DNA of 55,573 nt from Chloroflexota bacterium (GTDB taxonomy: Bacteria; Chloroflexota; Anaerolineae; UBA4142), in assembly GCA_016208315.1 (NCBI GenBank), contig JACQYF010000048.1, positions 1 to 55,573 of the forward strand, in the 5' to 3' direction. The position numbers and the translations under genes are program-made. Positions 41,993 to 50,156 of the stretch are shown piece after piece. Position 1 is the first letter of the stretch. Each line of letters opens with the position of its first letter. The notes under the pieces are model-generated. The model searched no databases and was not told the origin of the DNA. It was given only the letters and a program-made list of their open reading frames with translations.

Positions 41993-43111
41993 TTACTCCA
42001 ATGCGTTTATTCCTAAATTCGCTGTTGTTAATTCCGTGAAAATATCAAGCAACTCATCTACGCGGTGCGCGCAGGTGTGGCGCGCGAGAAGGGTGCGCCG
42101 CCCGTGCTCGGCGAGCGCGCGCGCCGTGTCCGGCTCGTTCAACAGCGTCCGCAAATGGCGCTGCATTTCCGCGCCATCGCGCGCGACCCAGTAATCTGCG
42201 CCCGGCGTGAACAGCCCCTCGACGTCGTCCCACGGCGCGGAGACGAGTGGAATACCGCACGCCAGCGCCTCGAAGGGCCGAATCGTCGGAATACCGGGGA
42301 GCGCGCGAACGTAGGGGCGGCGCGGGATATGGATGGTCACGCGAAAGCGCGCGAAAATCTGCGGCACGCGAAAATTCGGCGTCCAGCCCGCGAAATCAAT
42401 TTGCGCGTCCCGCAGCGCGGCGCGCAGCGGTTCGGGATAGCGGACGCCGTAGACGCGGGCGCGCAGTCCGAGCGCGCGCGCCGGCTCGATCAGGAACTCG
42501 TTCAGTTCGGCAGTGCGTTCTTCGTCGCCGCCGTTGCCGATCCAAACCAGATCACCTTCTCGCGCGAGATCTGGCCGCGGACAAAAAACGCGCGTGTCCG
42601 CAGCTTCGTGCCATGTCCACGCGCGTCGAGTCCAACCTTCTTGCAGATAAATATCGCGGATGACCCGTCCGTACGCGAGGACGCCGTCATAGTGGCGGAG
42701 ATCGTACGCGGCCATGTGCGCGCGGTCGGTGAGCGCGCGATGATGCGTATCGTGAAAGAGAAGCGTGTAACCGCCAGCCCGCGCGCGGTGCTCGCCGACG
42801 CGGCGGACGAGTTCGTGGTCGTTCCATTCGTGAACGAGGACGAGGTTCGCGCCGTCCAGGGCGCGGTCGAGATCAAAGTTCGCGAGGTCGTACTCGGTAC
42901 TGTCTAACTGGGGATAGGCGGCGTGGAATTGTTCAAGCGGGGCTAGGCCGTATTCGGCCAGCAAGTTCTGACGGCTCCAGCCGTCTTTAGGTTCGTAAAT
43001 CGCGACCGCGTGGCCGCGTGACACTAACTCGGTCGCAATTCCTCGGAGAAAGTGGGCATTCCCATGATTCCAATCGGACACGAAGGAATGGTAGAACAGG
43101 ACGACGCGCAT
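41993..43111 (-). CDS. CgeB-like glycosyltransferase (paralogue 4)
   Basis: 372 aa. It starts MRVVLFYHSFVSDWNHGNAH directly at a one-base stop-start overlap (TGATG) with the GT4 gene. Conserved parts are IYEPKDGWSRQNLL, VLVHEWNDHELVRRVGEH, LVWIGNGGDEERTAELNEFL, a proline- and arginine-rich IHIPRRPYVRALPGIPTIRPFEALACGIPLVS and a final HTCAHRVDELL. This is the lineage most often found alone beside GT4 genes. The substrate is unknown. Confidence 0.9.
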   Translation of the reverse strand: MRVVLFYHSFVSDWNHGNAHFLRGIATELVSRGHAVAIYEPKDGWSRQNLLAEYGLAPLEQFHAAYPQLDSTEYDLANFDLDRALDGANLVLVHEWNDHELVRRVGEHRARAGGYTLLFHDTHHRALTDRAHMAAYDLRHYDGVLAYGRVIRDIYLQEGWTRRAWTWHEAADTRVFCPRPDLAREGDLVWIGNGGDEERTAELNEFLIEPARALGLRARVYGVRYPEPLRAALRDAQIDFAGWTPNFRVPQIFARFRVTIHIPRRPYVRALPGIPTIRPFEALACGIPLVSAPWDDVEGLFTPGADYWVARDGAEMQRHLRTLLNEPDTARALAEHGRRTLLARHTCAHRVDELLDIFTELTTANLGINALE

Positions 43112-44253
43112 CAGTTCTTTATCATCAGGTTATTCGCCGCCATCAGGTCCGAGTAGAGCGTGACGTAGCTTGCGGCCATGCGTTCGGGCGTGAATTGGAG
43201 CGCGCGCGCCCGCGCGCAAACGCCCAGGGCTTCGCGGCGCGCGTCGTCCGCGATCAAACACTCGATGGCTTCTTGCAGCGCTTGGGTATCGTTCGGCGAT
43301 ACAAAAATTGCGGCGTCGTCCCAATTCTCGCGCAAGCTCGGAATGTCGCCCAGGACGAGCGCGCAGCCACACAATCCGGCTTCCAGGACAGACAGACCGA
43401 ACGGCTCGTAGCGCGCTGGGAGCGCGTAGATCGAGGCGCGTCCCAGCCACTCGGCGAGCGTTGGCACCGGGAGCGAACCCAGATAGCAAACGTTCTCCGG
43501 TTCGCGCCCGCCGCCATCGGGATGCTCTCGCTCGCCTGCGACATACACGGGCCAAGGCAACTCCGGCGCAACGTGCTCTAGCGCGACGATGTTCTTTCCT
43601 TCATCCCAAACGCGGCCAATCGCGAGCACCATTGGCTCTTTATCGCCCGGCTCGAACTGGCTCGTATCGCGCCCGTTCGGGATGACGCGCACATCCACTG
43701 GGCCATAGTGCTGGTTCAGCGTCGCGACCATCGCTTTCGACGGCGCGATGATCGCGCCCGCCGCGCGCAAGCCACGCGTGACGCGCTGCCGATACGTGGC
43801 CCACATGCCCGGCGCCGGTTGGCCGCGCACCGCCAGCCACCACGACAGCACGCACGAATGCCCAACGACGACGGTCGGCGCGTGCCAGGGCAACGCCGCG
43901 TGGCAATAACCGTTCAAATGCACTATATCCGGCTGGAGACTCTCTTCCAATTCCAAAAGCCACGTACTCGCCAAGTCAATCTCTTTCCACGGCTCTTGCA
44001 TCCACTCTAATTTAAAGGTGCTTTCGAAAACTTCCAAGCCCGAGACCTCGGCAACCGTCTCGCACTGCTCGCGGTTCAGTGGCGCGCCCATCGTGGCGAG
44101 CGCAACCTGAATTCCCTGCTTGCCGAGCGCCTGCGATAGTTCCAGGGCATACGTCCAAACCCCGCCGACGGTATCCGCGGTCATCAGGATTTTCTTCGGC
44201 TTGGACCGCCCGAGCGTCATTGCATTCTCGAAAAAGAAAGGAGTGGACGACAT
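43111..44253 (-). CDS. GT4-family glycosyltransferase
   Basis: 380 aa from ATG 44253, which has GGAGG exactly 5 bases upstream. The in-frame ATG at 44265 contains that site and is less likely. Seen: ILMTADTVGGVWTYALELSQAL (glycine-rich acceptor loop), DIVHLNGYCHAALPW, donor-domain VLAIGRVWDEGKNIVALE and the retaining-GT4 signature YEPFGLSVLEAGLCGCALVL. GT4 enzymes use NDP-sugars and retain the anomeric configuration. Confidence 0.92.
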   Translation of the reverse strand: MSSTPFFFENAMTLGRSKPKKILMTADTVGGVWTYALELSQALGKQGIQVALATMGAPLNREQCETVAEVSGLEVFESTFKLEWMQEPWKEIDLASTWLLELEESLQPDIVHLNGYCHAALPWHAPTVVVGHSCVLSWWLAVRGQPAPGMWATYRQRVTRGLRAAGAIIAPSKAMVATLNQHYGPVDVRVIPNGRDTSQFEPGDKEPMVLAIGRVWDEGKNIVALEHVAPELPWPVYVAGEREHPDGGGREPENVCYLGSLPVPTLAEWLGRASIYALPARYEPFGLSVLEAGLCGCALVLGDIPSLRENWDDAAIFVSPNDTQALQEAIECLIADDARREALGVCARARALQFTPERMAASYVTLYSDLMAANNLMIKN

Positions 44254-44274
44254 TGTGGCCTCCATTGCACAGGA

Positions 44275-44325
44275 CGTTACGCAATACGGAATACTATGGC
44301 GTATTGCGTATTACGTACTACGTGC
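44275..44325. repeat. GTATTGCGTATTACG-type inverted repeat
   Basis: ACGCAATACGGAATAC and GTATTGCGTATTACGT arms lie between the GT4 and Gfo/Idh genes. The TAG of the Gfo/Idh gene (44318-44320) lies within the second arm. Confidence 0.7.
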
Positions 44326-45355
44326 TGTAGATCGCATCCAGGATGGTCGCAACCTCACACACACGCTCGATTTCCGGATGAAAGCCCGCGCCGGCCGCTA
44401 GCCGCGTGGCCCAATCCACCACCGCGCGCCCGCTCCACGCGTCCGGCGGCGCGCACAACGTCTCGCGCGCGGCGCCGGTGAATCTTTCGGCGATGAAATC
44501 GTAGAACGAGCCGTTGACATTGCGCAGCGTCGCGCCGCCCCGCGTTCCGTAGAACGACGCCGAGATGACCGCGTCGCCGCCAACGGGCAGTTTCCACGAG
44601 CACGCAATCTGCGCGACCGCGCCGTCGGCCAGGTCAAGCCGCGCGACGGCATAGTCTTCGACGCGAGCGGACGAGCCGTGCAGCAGTTCGCCTTGCCCGA
44701 ACAAGCGGCCGGACACATCCACGACGAGCGGGTTATCGAGCGCCCACAGCGCGAGGTCAACGAGATGAATGCCGAGATCAATCACGCATCCGCCGCCGGA
44801 CAAGGCGCGGTCGTAGAACCACGGCTTGTCGGGCCCGTACGCGTTGTGAAACACGAGGTCGGCCGCGTAGATGCGCCCCAAGGCATCCTGCCGAATGAGG
44901 TCGCGGATTCTTTGCATGCCGGTTGTAAACCGGTACGAGAGATCAACGCCCAGCAGCCGATTCGCCGCGCGCGCCGCGTCCACCACACGACATGTCTCTG
45001 GCGCATTGCGCCCCAGCGGCTTTTGACAGAACACGGCCATGCCGCTTTCGAGGGCGGCGAGCGCTTGCTCGGCGTGCAGCGCGCTCGGCGTGGCGATCAC
45101 TATACCATCAACCCCTGCTTCGAGCAACGACCCCAGCGACCCCGCGACCACTGCGCCCGGCGCGATAGCCGCGGCTTGCGCCGCCGACTCGCGGGCCGGA
45201 TCGGCAATCGCGACCACTTCCGCTACGCCGCTCGTCGCAATCGCTTCCAGCCGGTTCCGCCCAATCCAACCGACGCCAAGGAAACCGAGGCGAGGGATGA
45301 GGGATGAAGGATGAAGGATGAAAGCCGGCGTTTGTTCATCCTTTAGTTGGTTCAT
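44318..45355 (-). CDS. Gfo/Idh/MocA-family oxidoreductase
   Basis: 345 aa. A Rossmann start GFLGVGWIGRNRLEAI begins only at about residue 23, preceded by a leader from a GGATGAA simple repeat. The remaining motifs are complete: IATPSALHAEQALAALESG, VFCQKPLGRNAPET (Gln replaces the usual Glu of EKP), GGGCVIDLGIHLVDLALWAL. It oxidises or epimerises a sugar with NAD(P). The ATG overlaps the dehydrogenase gene by 4 bases, and such dehydrogenase-Gfo pairs are common in sugar pathways. Confidence 0.9.
   Translation of the reverse strand: MNQLKDEQTPAFILHPSSLIPRLGFLGVGWIGRNRLEAIATSGVAEVVAIADPARESAAQAAAIAPGAVVAGSLGSLLEAGVDGIVIATPSALHAEQALAALESGMAVFCQKPLGRNAPETCRVVDAARAANRLLGVDLSYRFTTGMQRIRDLIRQDALGRIYAADLVFHNAYGPDKPWFYDRALSGGGCVIDLGIHLVDLALWALDNPLVVDVSGRLFGQGELLHGSSARVEDYAVARLDLADGAVAQIACSWKLPVGGDAVISASFYGTRGGATLRNVNGSFYDFIAERFTGAARETLCAPPDAWSGRAVVDWATRLAAGAGFHPEIERVCEVATILDAIYST
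45296..45324. repeat. Iterated GGATGAA simple repeat, part of the Gfo/Idh gene start
   Basis: Four tandem units of about 7 bases. On the minus strand it reads FILHPSSLIP near residues 12-21, upstream of the homologous part. Confidence 0.75.
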
Positions 45356-46302
45356 AGCGTCACCAATGCTTTCACGAATCCATCGGGACGCGTCTCCATC
45401 GCCTGAAAGGCGTCCGAGAGTTTTTCGAGTGGAAATGAGGTGTATAATGACGATGGATCGAGCACGCCGCGACTGACGGCATCTACAGCCGCGCGCATTC
45501 CTGAAACATAGACCTGTGGATCACGCTCGTGCGCGTTGATCACATCCAGCCCGCGCCAGTTCCATAACTGTATGTTTACCTGGCGCGGCCCATCCTGATG
45601 ATACCCCGCGATCACCAGCCGCCCACGATCGCGGGTGAGTACGGTAGCCAGATCGAGTGACCGCTGCAAGCCAATCGCTTCGACGACGCGTTCGCAGCCC
45701 CGGCCGTCGGTAAGCGCTTGCACGCGGCGGACGATTCCCTCGGCGTCGTCCATGGGAATCGTTTCGGCCGCGCCGAATTTTCTCGCAATCTCCAGCGCAA
45801 AAGCGCGGCGCGAAATCGCGAGAACGCGCGCGCCGGCGTGCGCGGCGAGCCGCGTGAGGAGCGCCCCGAGAAAGCCGATCCCGACAATCGCCACGGTCTG
45901 GCCCGGCTGAATATCGCTGCGCCGCAAGACGTTCATCGCGCAGCCCAGCGGCTCACCGGGAAAGGGTTGGGAATCCAGCGCAGGCGGCAGTTTGACCAAA
46001 GCGTTCGCTTCCGCTACGTCGTACTCGGCGTACGCGTGATCCGAAAGAAACGCGACGCGCTCCCCTACCGCCCAATCGCGCACGCCGCGTCCGACGGCTT
46101 GGATTCGGCCCCAGCCCTCGTGCCCACCCGCGCCCGGAGCCAGCGGATAACTGAACCACGCGCGTCCCTGCCACAGCGGAAGGTTGGACGCGCAAACGCC
46201 GCAACCTTCGATTCGCAGGAGGACTTGGGCCGTCCCCAGTTCCGGCATTGCGACGTTTTCAATCTCGATGCGTTTCGGCTTGACGATGACGACGGCGCGC
46301 AT
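45352..46302 (-). CDS. Medium-chain zinc-type alcohol dehydrogenase family protein
   Basis: 316 aa, from ATG 46302. Catalytic-zinc region IEGCGVCASNLPLW and GAGGHEGWGRIQAVG, NAD-binding VAIVGIGFLGALLTRLAAHAGA, and a late RPDGFVKALVTL end. There is no four-cysteine structural-zinc loop. The family oxidises alcohols or sugars. Its neighbour Gfo/Idh makes a sugar-alcohol or keto-sugar step likely. Just upstream is a repeated GAGTTCC(T/C)ACGAGT segment. Confidence 0.9.
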   Translation of the reverse strand: MRAVVIVKPKRIEIENVAMPELGTAQVLLRIEGCGVCASNLPLWQGRAWFSYPLAPGAGGHEGWGRIQAVGRGVRDWAVGERVAFLSDHAYAEYDVAEANALVKLPPALDSQPFPGEPLGCAMNVLRRSDIQPGQTVAIVGIGFLGALLTRLAAHAGARVLAISRRAFALEIARKFGAAETIPMDDAEGIVRRVQALTDGRGCERVVEAIGLQRSLDLATVLTRDRGRLVIAGYHQDGPRQVNIQLWNWRGLDVINAHERDPQVYVSGMRAAVDAVSRGVLDPSSLYTSFPLEKLSDAFQAMETRPDGFVKALVTL

Positions 46303-46306
46303 AAAG

Positions 46307-46353
46307 TTCCTATGAGTTCCCACGAGTCCCCACGAGTCGCTCGTAGGAACTCA
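46307..46353. repeat. GTTCCCACGAGT repeat, inverted
   Basis: Direct units CCCACGAGTC with an inverted GACTCGT/GAGCGA arrangement between the dehydrogenase and epimerase genes. The TGA of the epimerase gene is formed by its last bases. Confidence 0.7.
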
Positions 46354-47469
46354 AACGGTCAATCCCCTCTTCGCCAATTCCGCGCTCGCGATCGCCACGT
46401 GGTCCAGCGCGACCTGACCCTCGAGCCAAGCGCCCAGTTCGACCAGACCTTCATCAAGGGTGACTTGCGGCTCGTAGCCGAGGATTTCGCGCGCTTGTGT
46501 AATATCGGCAAAGCAATGGCGAATATCGCCGACACGGTAATTGCCCGTGATCTCCGGCGCGATATGTTCTTTGTCAAGCACTTTCGCCATCCGCACGGCG
46601 ATCTCGCGGATCGTGTAATGGTTGCCGCTGCCCACGTTGAACACCTGGTCCGCCGCGGCGCGCGATTCGAGCGCGAGCAGGCACGCTTGCGCGACATCGT
46701 GGACGCTCACAAAATCGCGCTCCTGCCAGCCGTCCTCAAAGACAAGGGGCGGTTTGTCGTTGAGATAGCGCGCGGCGAAGATCGCCAGCACGCCCGTGTA
46801 CGGATTGGAGAGCGCCTGCCGCGGACCGAACACGTTGAAGAAACGAAGCGCAACCGTCGGAATGCCGTACGCGCGGCCCACCATCAGGCACATGCGCTCC
46901 TGATCGAATTTCGAAAGCGCATAGATGGAAGCGAGATTCGGCAGCTTGGTTTCGGGCGTCGGCACGGGCGTCAGGATTTCGCCCTTTTCGTTGTAGACGT
47001 GCCACTGTTTCGCTCTCAACTGTTCACGCCCGCGCTCGACGCCGACCGCCAAGGTTCCATCGGGCGCGCGGTACAATCCTTCGCCGTAAATGCTCATGCT
47101 CGACGCGACGACGAGACGCTCGACCGGCTTTTCGATCAGCGCTTCGAGCAAGACCGCGGCACCGACATTGTTCACGTCGGTGTATTGCGCGATCTCGTAC
47201 ATGCTTTGCCCCACGCCGACACGCGCGGCCAGATGGTAAACCGCATCTACACCTTGCAGCGCCTTGCGGACCGCTTCGGGGTCGCGAATATCGCCCACGA
47301 CCATTTCGACTTGCGGATCGAGGTAGCCAGGTCGCTCCGGCCGCGCGCCGTGAACCTGCGACGAAAGATTATCGAACGCGCGCACGCGGTGGCCGTGTGC
47401 CAGCAATTTATCGGCGAGGTGCGACCCGATGAAACCCGCGCCGCCGGTTATCAGAATTAGCTTGCTCAC
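46351..47469 (-). CDS. NAD-dependent epimerase/dehydratase (extended SDR)
   Basis: 372 aa from GTG 47469, which follows the small ORF stop by a GTGA overlap. KLILITGGAGFIGSHLADKLL, active-site SIYALSKFDQ (Tyr-x3-Lys), ALRFFNVFGPRQ and the GNYRVGDIRHCFADITQA end are typical of GalE-like or UDP-sugar epimerases and dehydratases. There is an insertion of about 25 residues at LAVGVERGREQLRAKQWHVY before the Tyr motif. It supplies a modified NDP-sugar to the cluster. Confidence 0.92.
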   Translation of the reverse strand: MSKLILITGGAGFIGSHLADKLLAHGHRVRAFDNLSSQVHGARPERPGYLDPQVEMVVGDIRDPEAVRKALQGVDAVYHLAARVGVGQSMYEIAQYTDVNNVGAAVLLEALIEKPVERLVVASSMSIYGEGLYRAPDGTLAVGVERGREQLRAKQWHVYNEKGEILTPVPTPETKLPNLASIYALSKFDQERMCLMVGRAYGIPTVALRFFNVFGPRQALSNPYTGVLAIFAARYLNDKPPLVFEDGWQERDFVSVHDVAQACLLALESRAAADQVFNVGSGNHYTIREIAVRMAKVLDKEHIAPEITGNYRVGDIRHCFADITQAREILGYEPQVTLDEGLVELGAWLEGQVALDHVAIASAELAKRGLTV

Positions 47470-47549
47470 GCGTGGACCCGCTCGGCGACGCGTATCGCAT
47501 TGGGCGCGGTCCAAGTCTCTTTGAACAACTCGAAGATTTCCCGGAACAT
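47466..47549 (-). CDS. Possible 27-aa small protein at the head of the glycosylation operon
   Basis: ATG 47549, TGA overlapping the epimerase GTG by 4 bases. The product begins MFREIFELFKETWTAP and ends RVAERVHA; it would form an amphipathic helix with acidic and basic faces. The overlap style matches the other gene junctions of the cluster. The ribosome site is weak (GAGATACTGACA). It could be a coupling leader or a true small protein, or chance. Confidence 0.4.
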   Translation of the reverse strand: MFREIFELFKETWTAPNAIRVAERVHA

Positions 47550-47630
47550 TGTCAGTATCTCACGCCCCCAGCGAACCGCCTATGGGGTCTTACCCTACTT
47601 ATTTGGAAAAACAGCCCCCAATCCGAAATG

Positions 47631-48278
47631 CTACAAATATCGTTCGAACCATTCGCGCGCCAACGCGGCCACCTGTTCCAACGCGCCCGGCTCTTCAAAG
47701 AGATGCGTCGCGCGCGGCACGATTTGCATGTCCTTTTCGACCGATAACTGGGCCAGCGCCTCGTGGTTCATCTCGATGACTCGCGTATCGTAGCCGCCGA
47801 CGATGAGGAGTGTGGGCGCTTGAACGCGCGCGAGCGCCGCGCTGGCTAGATCGGGCCGACCGCCGCGGGAGACGATGGCGCGAATGATTTGCGGCCGTGC
47901 CGCGGCGGCGACGAGCGCCGCCGCGGCCCCGGTACTCGCGCCGAAATAACCAATCGTCATTCGCGTGGCCGGCGAATATTCTGCCAGCCAGTCGGTCGCG
48001 CCTCCAACCCGTTCGGCCAACAAGGCAATGTCAAAGCGGAGGCGCGCGGTCAGTGCGTCCTCGGCGTCCTCCGGCTCGGTGAGCAAATCCATCAACAGCG
48101 TCGCGATGTTGGCGTCGTCGAGCGCCTGCGCCACGTATTGATTGCGGGGGCTGTGCCGGCTGCTGCCGCTCCCATGCGCAAAGACGACGATCCCGCGCGC
48201 GCCTTCCGGAATCGCAAGATTTCCAGCCAGCGTAACTCCCGCGGCCGATATGCTTACCTCGTCTGCCCGCTTTGCCAT
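47631..48278 (-). CDS. Alpha/beta hydrolase, dienelactone-hydrolase type
   Basis: 215 aa. VVFAHGSGSSRHSPRN is the oxyanion loop, GYFGASTGAAAALVAAA is the nucleophile elbow (Ser in GASTG), and the acid and His follow in LLIVGGYDTRV and PRATHLFEEPGALEQVA. The elbow Ser replaces the Cys of classical dienelactone hydrolase. It overlaps DUF2267 by 25 bases, and this pair with a phosphoribosyltransferase often recurs in soil bacteria. The role is possibly stress-related hydrolysis of an ester, substrate unknown. Confidence 0.88.
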   Translation of the reverse strand: MAKRADEVSISAAGVTLAGNLAIPEGARGIVVFAHGSGSSRHSPRNQYVAQALDDANIATLLMDLLTEPEDAEDALTARLRFDIALLAERVGGATDWLAEYSPATRMTIGYFGASTGAAAALVAAAARPQIIRAIVSRGGRPDLASAALARVQAPTLLIVGGYDTRVIEMNHEALAQLSVEKDMQIVPRATHLFEEPGALEQVAALAREWFERYL

Positions 48279-48715
48279 TGCGCGGATTCCTTGCCGCGGC
48301 GCCCCTTGCGCGGCGCCCGGCCCGTGCTTCCCACGTCGAACAAGCGACCGTATTCGGCGGGGAGTTGTGCGCGAATCTTTTCGATTTCCCCCGCCGATAC
48401 CGCTTCTTGCAGCACTTCGCAGACGACGCGCGCGTCGTGAATCGCAGTGGGCAAGTCCTTTTGCTCGCGCCGGCTGACCCGCGCGAAAAATTCGTCGAGC
48501 GAAAGCCGCTCGCCGGCCGACAGTTCGCCTACCGAAGAATCCCGCAAGTATTCTCCAATTTCCCTCGGCAGTTGCGCGGCCAAATTCTCCGCCGCGCCGC
48601 CGGCCAGGCGTTCGGCCAGCGTTTGCAACGTAGCGCGAATTGCGGTGACGGCCTCGCCGTTGGAAGCCAGCCGCGCGCGATTCTGCACTTGGCCTACAAA
48701 TTCATCGTACTGCAC
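48254..48715 (-). CDS. DUF2267 domain protein
   Basis: 153 aa from GTG 48715, with AGGAGG 6 bases upstream. It starts MQYDEFVGQVQNRARL with a 30-residue repeated helical pair, AIRATLQTLAERLAGGAAENLAAQLP and later LSLDEFFARVSRREQ, RVVCEVLQEAVSAGEIEKIRAQLPAEYGRLF. These are the marks of DUF2267. The C-terminus is basic and may be a nucleic-acid or membrane contact. The function of the family is unknown. Confidence 0.88.
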   Translation of the reverse strand: MQYDEFVGQVQNRARLASNGEAVTAIRATLQTLAERLAGGAAENLAAQLPREIGEYLRDSSVGELSAGERLSLDEFFARVSRREQKDLPTAIHDARVVCEVLQEAVSAGEIEKIRAQLPAEYGRLFDVGSTGRAPRKGRRGKESAQWQSGQTR

Positions 48716-48732
48716 GATAAACCTCCTACCCG

Positions 48733-48780
48733 TGGAGCGAGCGGCTCGCTCGCTCAATAGCGGGCTAGCAGCCCGCTCCA
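48733..48780. repeat. TGGAGCG palindrome with two inner hairpins
   Basis: Outer TGGAGCG/CGCTCCA arms enclose GAGCGAGCGGCTCGCTC and GCGGGCTAGCAGCCCGC. It lies between DUF5335 and DUF2267 genes and may end transcription or be a cruciform. Confidence 0.85.
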
Positions 48781-48781
48781 C

Positions 48782-49150
48782 TCACATCCGATCTACCATC
48801 TCTGGGACCGAAGGGTTTTTGAAACGAATGAGCGTGGTGGTCCCATCACGCGCCTCGATCTCTAGCCCGCGATCCCTTCCGTCATCCACTTCTTGCCGCA
48901 GCCGCGTGGGATGGCTGATGATGTGAGTTTCGTCTTCCTTGTTTCCCTTGTTGAGGAAAATCGCGATGGAATCCTTCTCGGTCCCTTTTTCCTCGTAACT
49001 CACTCCGCGGAACGGCATTGACTCGGCCTCGACGTGATCTACGACACTGCCGCCTTTCACGCGTACACTTGCCAGCCAGCCGTCGTGCTGACGACTGTAA
49101 TCATTACAGAACCGCACCCACTCCTGGCGCGGAATCTCTTGTGCGTGCAT
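48782..49150 (-). CDS. DUF5335-like protein
   Basis: 122 aa. GAGGAGG lies just before the ATG. IPRQEWVRFCNDYSRQHDGWLASVRV and FRGVSYEEKGTEKDSIAIFLNK match the small DUF5335 family seen near stress genes, by memory of motifs. A beta-rich, PilZ-like shape is plausible. Neither membrane helices nor enzyme motifs are seen. It is co-oriented with DUF2267 and the phosphoribosyltransferase gene. Confidence 0.8.
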   Translation of the reverse strand: MHAQEIPRQEWVRFCNDYSRQHDGWLASVRVKGGSVVDHVEAESMPFRGVSYEEKGTEKDSIAIFLNKGNKEDETHIISHPTRLRQEVDDGRDRGLEIEARDGTTTLIRFKNPSVPEMVDRM

Positions 49151-49169
49151 GGTTCATCCTCCTCACCAT

Positions 49170-49239
49170 CCAGTAGTCAGTATCCAGTGTTCAGTGTTCA
49201 GACTGAATACCGAATACTGAATATTGTTTACTGTTTACT
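49170..49239. repeat. Iterated CAGTAGTCAGTATCC repeat
   Basis: AT-richer than its surroundings, built of CAGTGTTCAG and GAATACTGAAT words. It contains the TAA of the phosphoribosyltransferase gene (49228-49230), so its last codons (SKQ) come from the repeat. It belongs to the same loose family as 38452-38482. Confidence 0.75.
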
Positions 49240-49905
49240 CGCCACCTTCGGTGGCGCGTTCACTGGGACGGCTGCTCGTCGCAGCAATTCCCGCACTTGC
49301 GCGTCCGTCGTCTGCGCGAAATCGTCGTACCACAAGCCAACGCCGTAAAAGGGGTCGGGCGTGATGGCACAGATCACTTCGTCCGCCTCGTTCTTGAATT
49401 GCTCGCAGGTATCCGGCGGCGCGGTCGGCACGGCGATGACCAAGCGCGCCGGAGCGCGCTGGCGCAACGCGCGCGCTGCGGCGCGCATCGTCGAGCCAGT
49501 CGCCAAGCCATCGTCAATGAGAATGACCGTCTTGCCGCGCACCTCTGGCGGAGGAAGCTCGTCGCGATACTCGCGTTCCCGCCGTTCCAATTCGCGCTGT
49601 TCGTCCGCCGCAACGCGATCTATTACATCAGGCGCAATGTTCAGCGCGGTGACCACGTCTTGGTTGAGCACGCGTGTGCCGCCACTGGCAATCGCCCCCA
49701 TCGCCAATTCCTCGTGACCCGGCACGCCCAGCTTGCGAACGAGAAAAACGTCGAGCGGCGCGTTAAGCGCTTCGGCTACCTGGAAAGCAACAGGCACTCC
49801 GCCACGCGGCAGCCCAAGCACCAAAACGTCCGACCGATTCGCGTACGCGGTCAGGCGGCTCGCCAAAATATTACCGGCATCAACACGATTCTTGAAAGGA
49901 CGCAT
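49228..49905 (-). CDS. Type I phosphoribosyltransferase
   Basis: 225 aa. A dimer-interface start ([18 protein letters not shown]), [34 protein letters not shown] and the PRPP loop [17 protein letters not shown] are all present. This class (erythromycin-esterase- and DUF2267-associated) is usually of unknown base specificity. It is full length. Confidence 0.92.
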   Translation of the reverse strand: MRPFKNRVDAGNILASRLTAYANRSDVLVLGLPRGGVPVAFQVAEALNAPLDVFLVRKLGVPGHEELAMGAIASGGTRVLNQDVVTALNIAPDVIDRVAADEQRELERREREYRDELPPPEVRGKTVILIDDGLATGSTMRAAARALRQRAPARLVIAVPTAPPDTCEQFKNEADEVICAITPDPFYGVGLWYDDFAQTTDAQVRELLRRAAVPVNAPPKVASKQ

Positions 49906-49993
49906 CGCAAGTCACTTGGGCGATTGGTCAATTGCCAGACCGCCTAATATTAAAACGTGCGGCAAAGTGAAACGTAACGGGAGCAAGCAAGCC

Positions 49994-50082
49994 CATCCGT
50001 TGCGAGCCATCCGTTGCTTATCCGTTTGTCCGTTGCGCCGAAGGCAATCCGTTCCCGACAATCCGTTCCCGGCAATCCGTTG
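49994..50082. repeat. ATCCGTTGC/CCGAAGGC repeat cluster
   Basis: At least five copies of an (A/G)ATCCGTT word interspersed with GCGCCGAAGGCAATCCGTTC, the same core as the inverted repeat at 11800-11897. It lies between the phosphoribosyltransferase and aconitase starts. Nothing else is seen in the gap except the aconitase ribosome site. Confidence 0.8.
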
Positions 50083-50156
50083 CCCACCCGCATCGAACTG
50101 ATACCGAAAAACGTTATTGTTTTATAGGCAAAGAATCACGTTTGCGGAGATAACCT

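Noticed and set aside
45352..46302. Classical alcohol dehydrogenase with structural zinc
   Set aside because: The four-cysteine zinc loop is absent; only the catalytic-site motif is seen.
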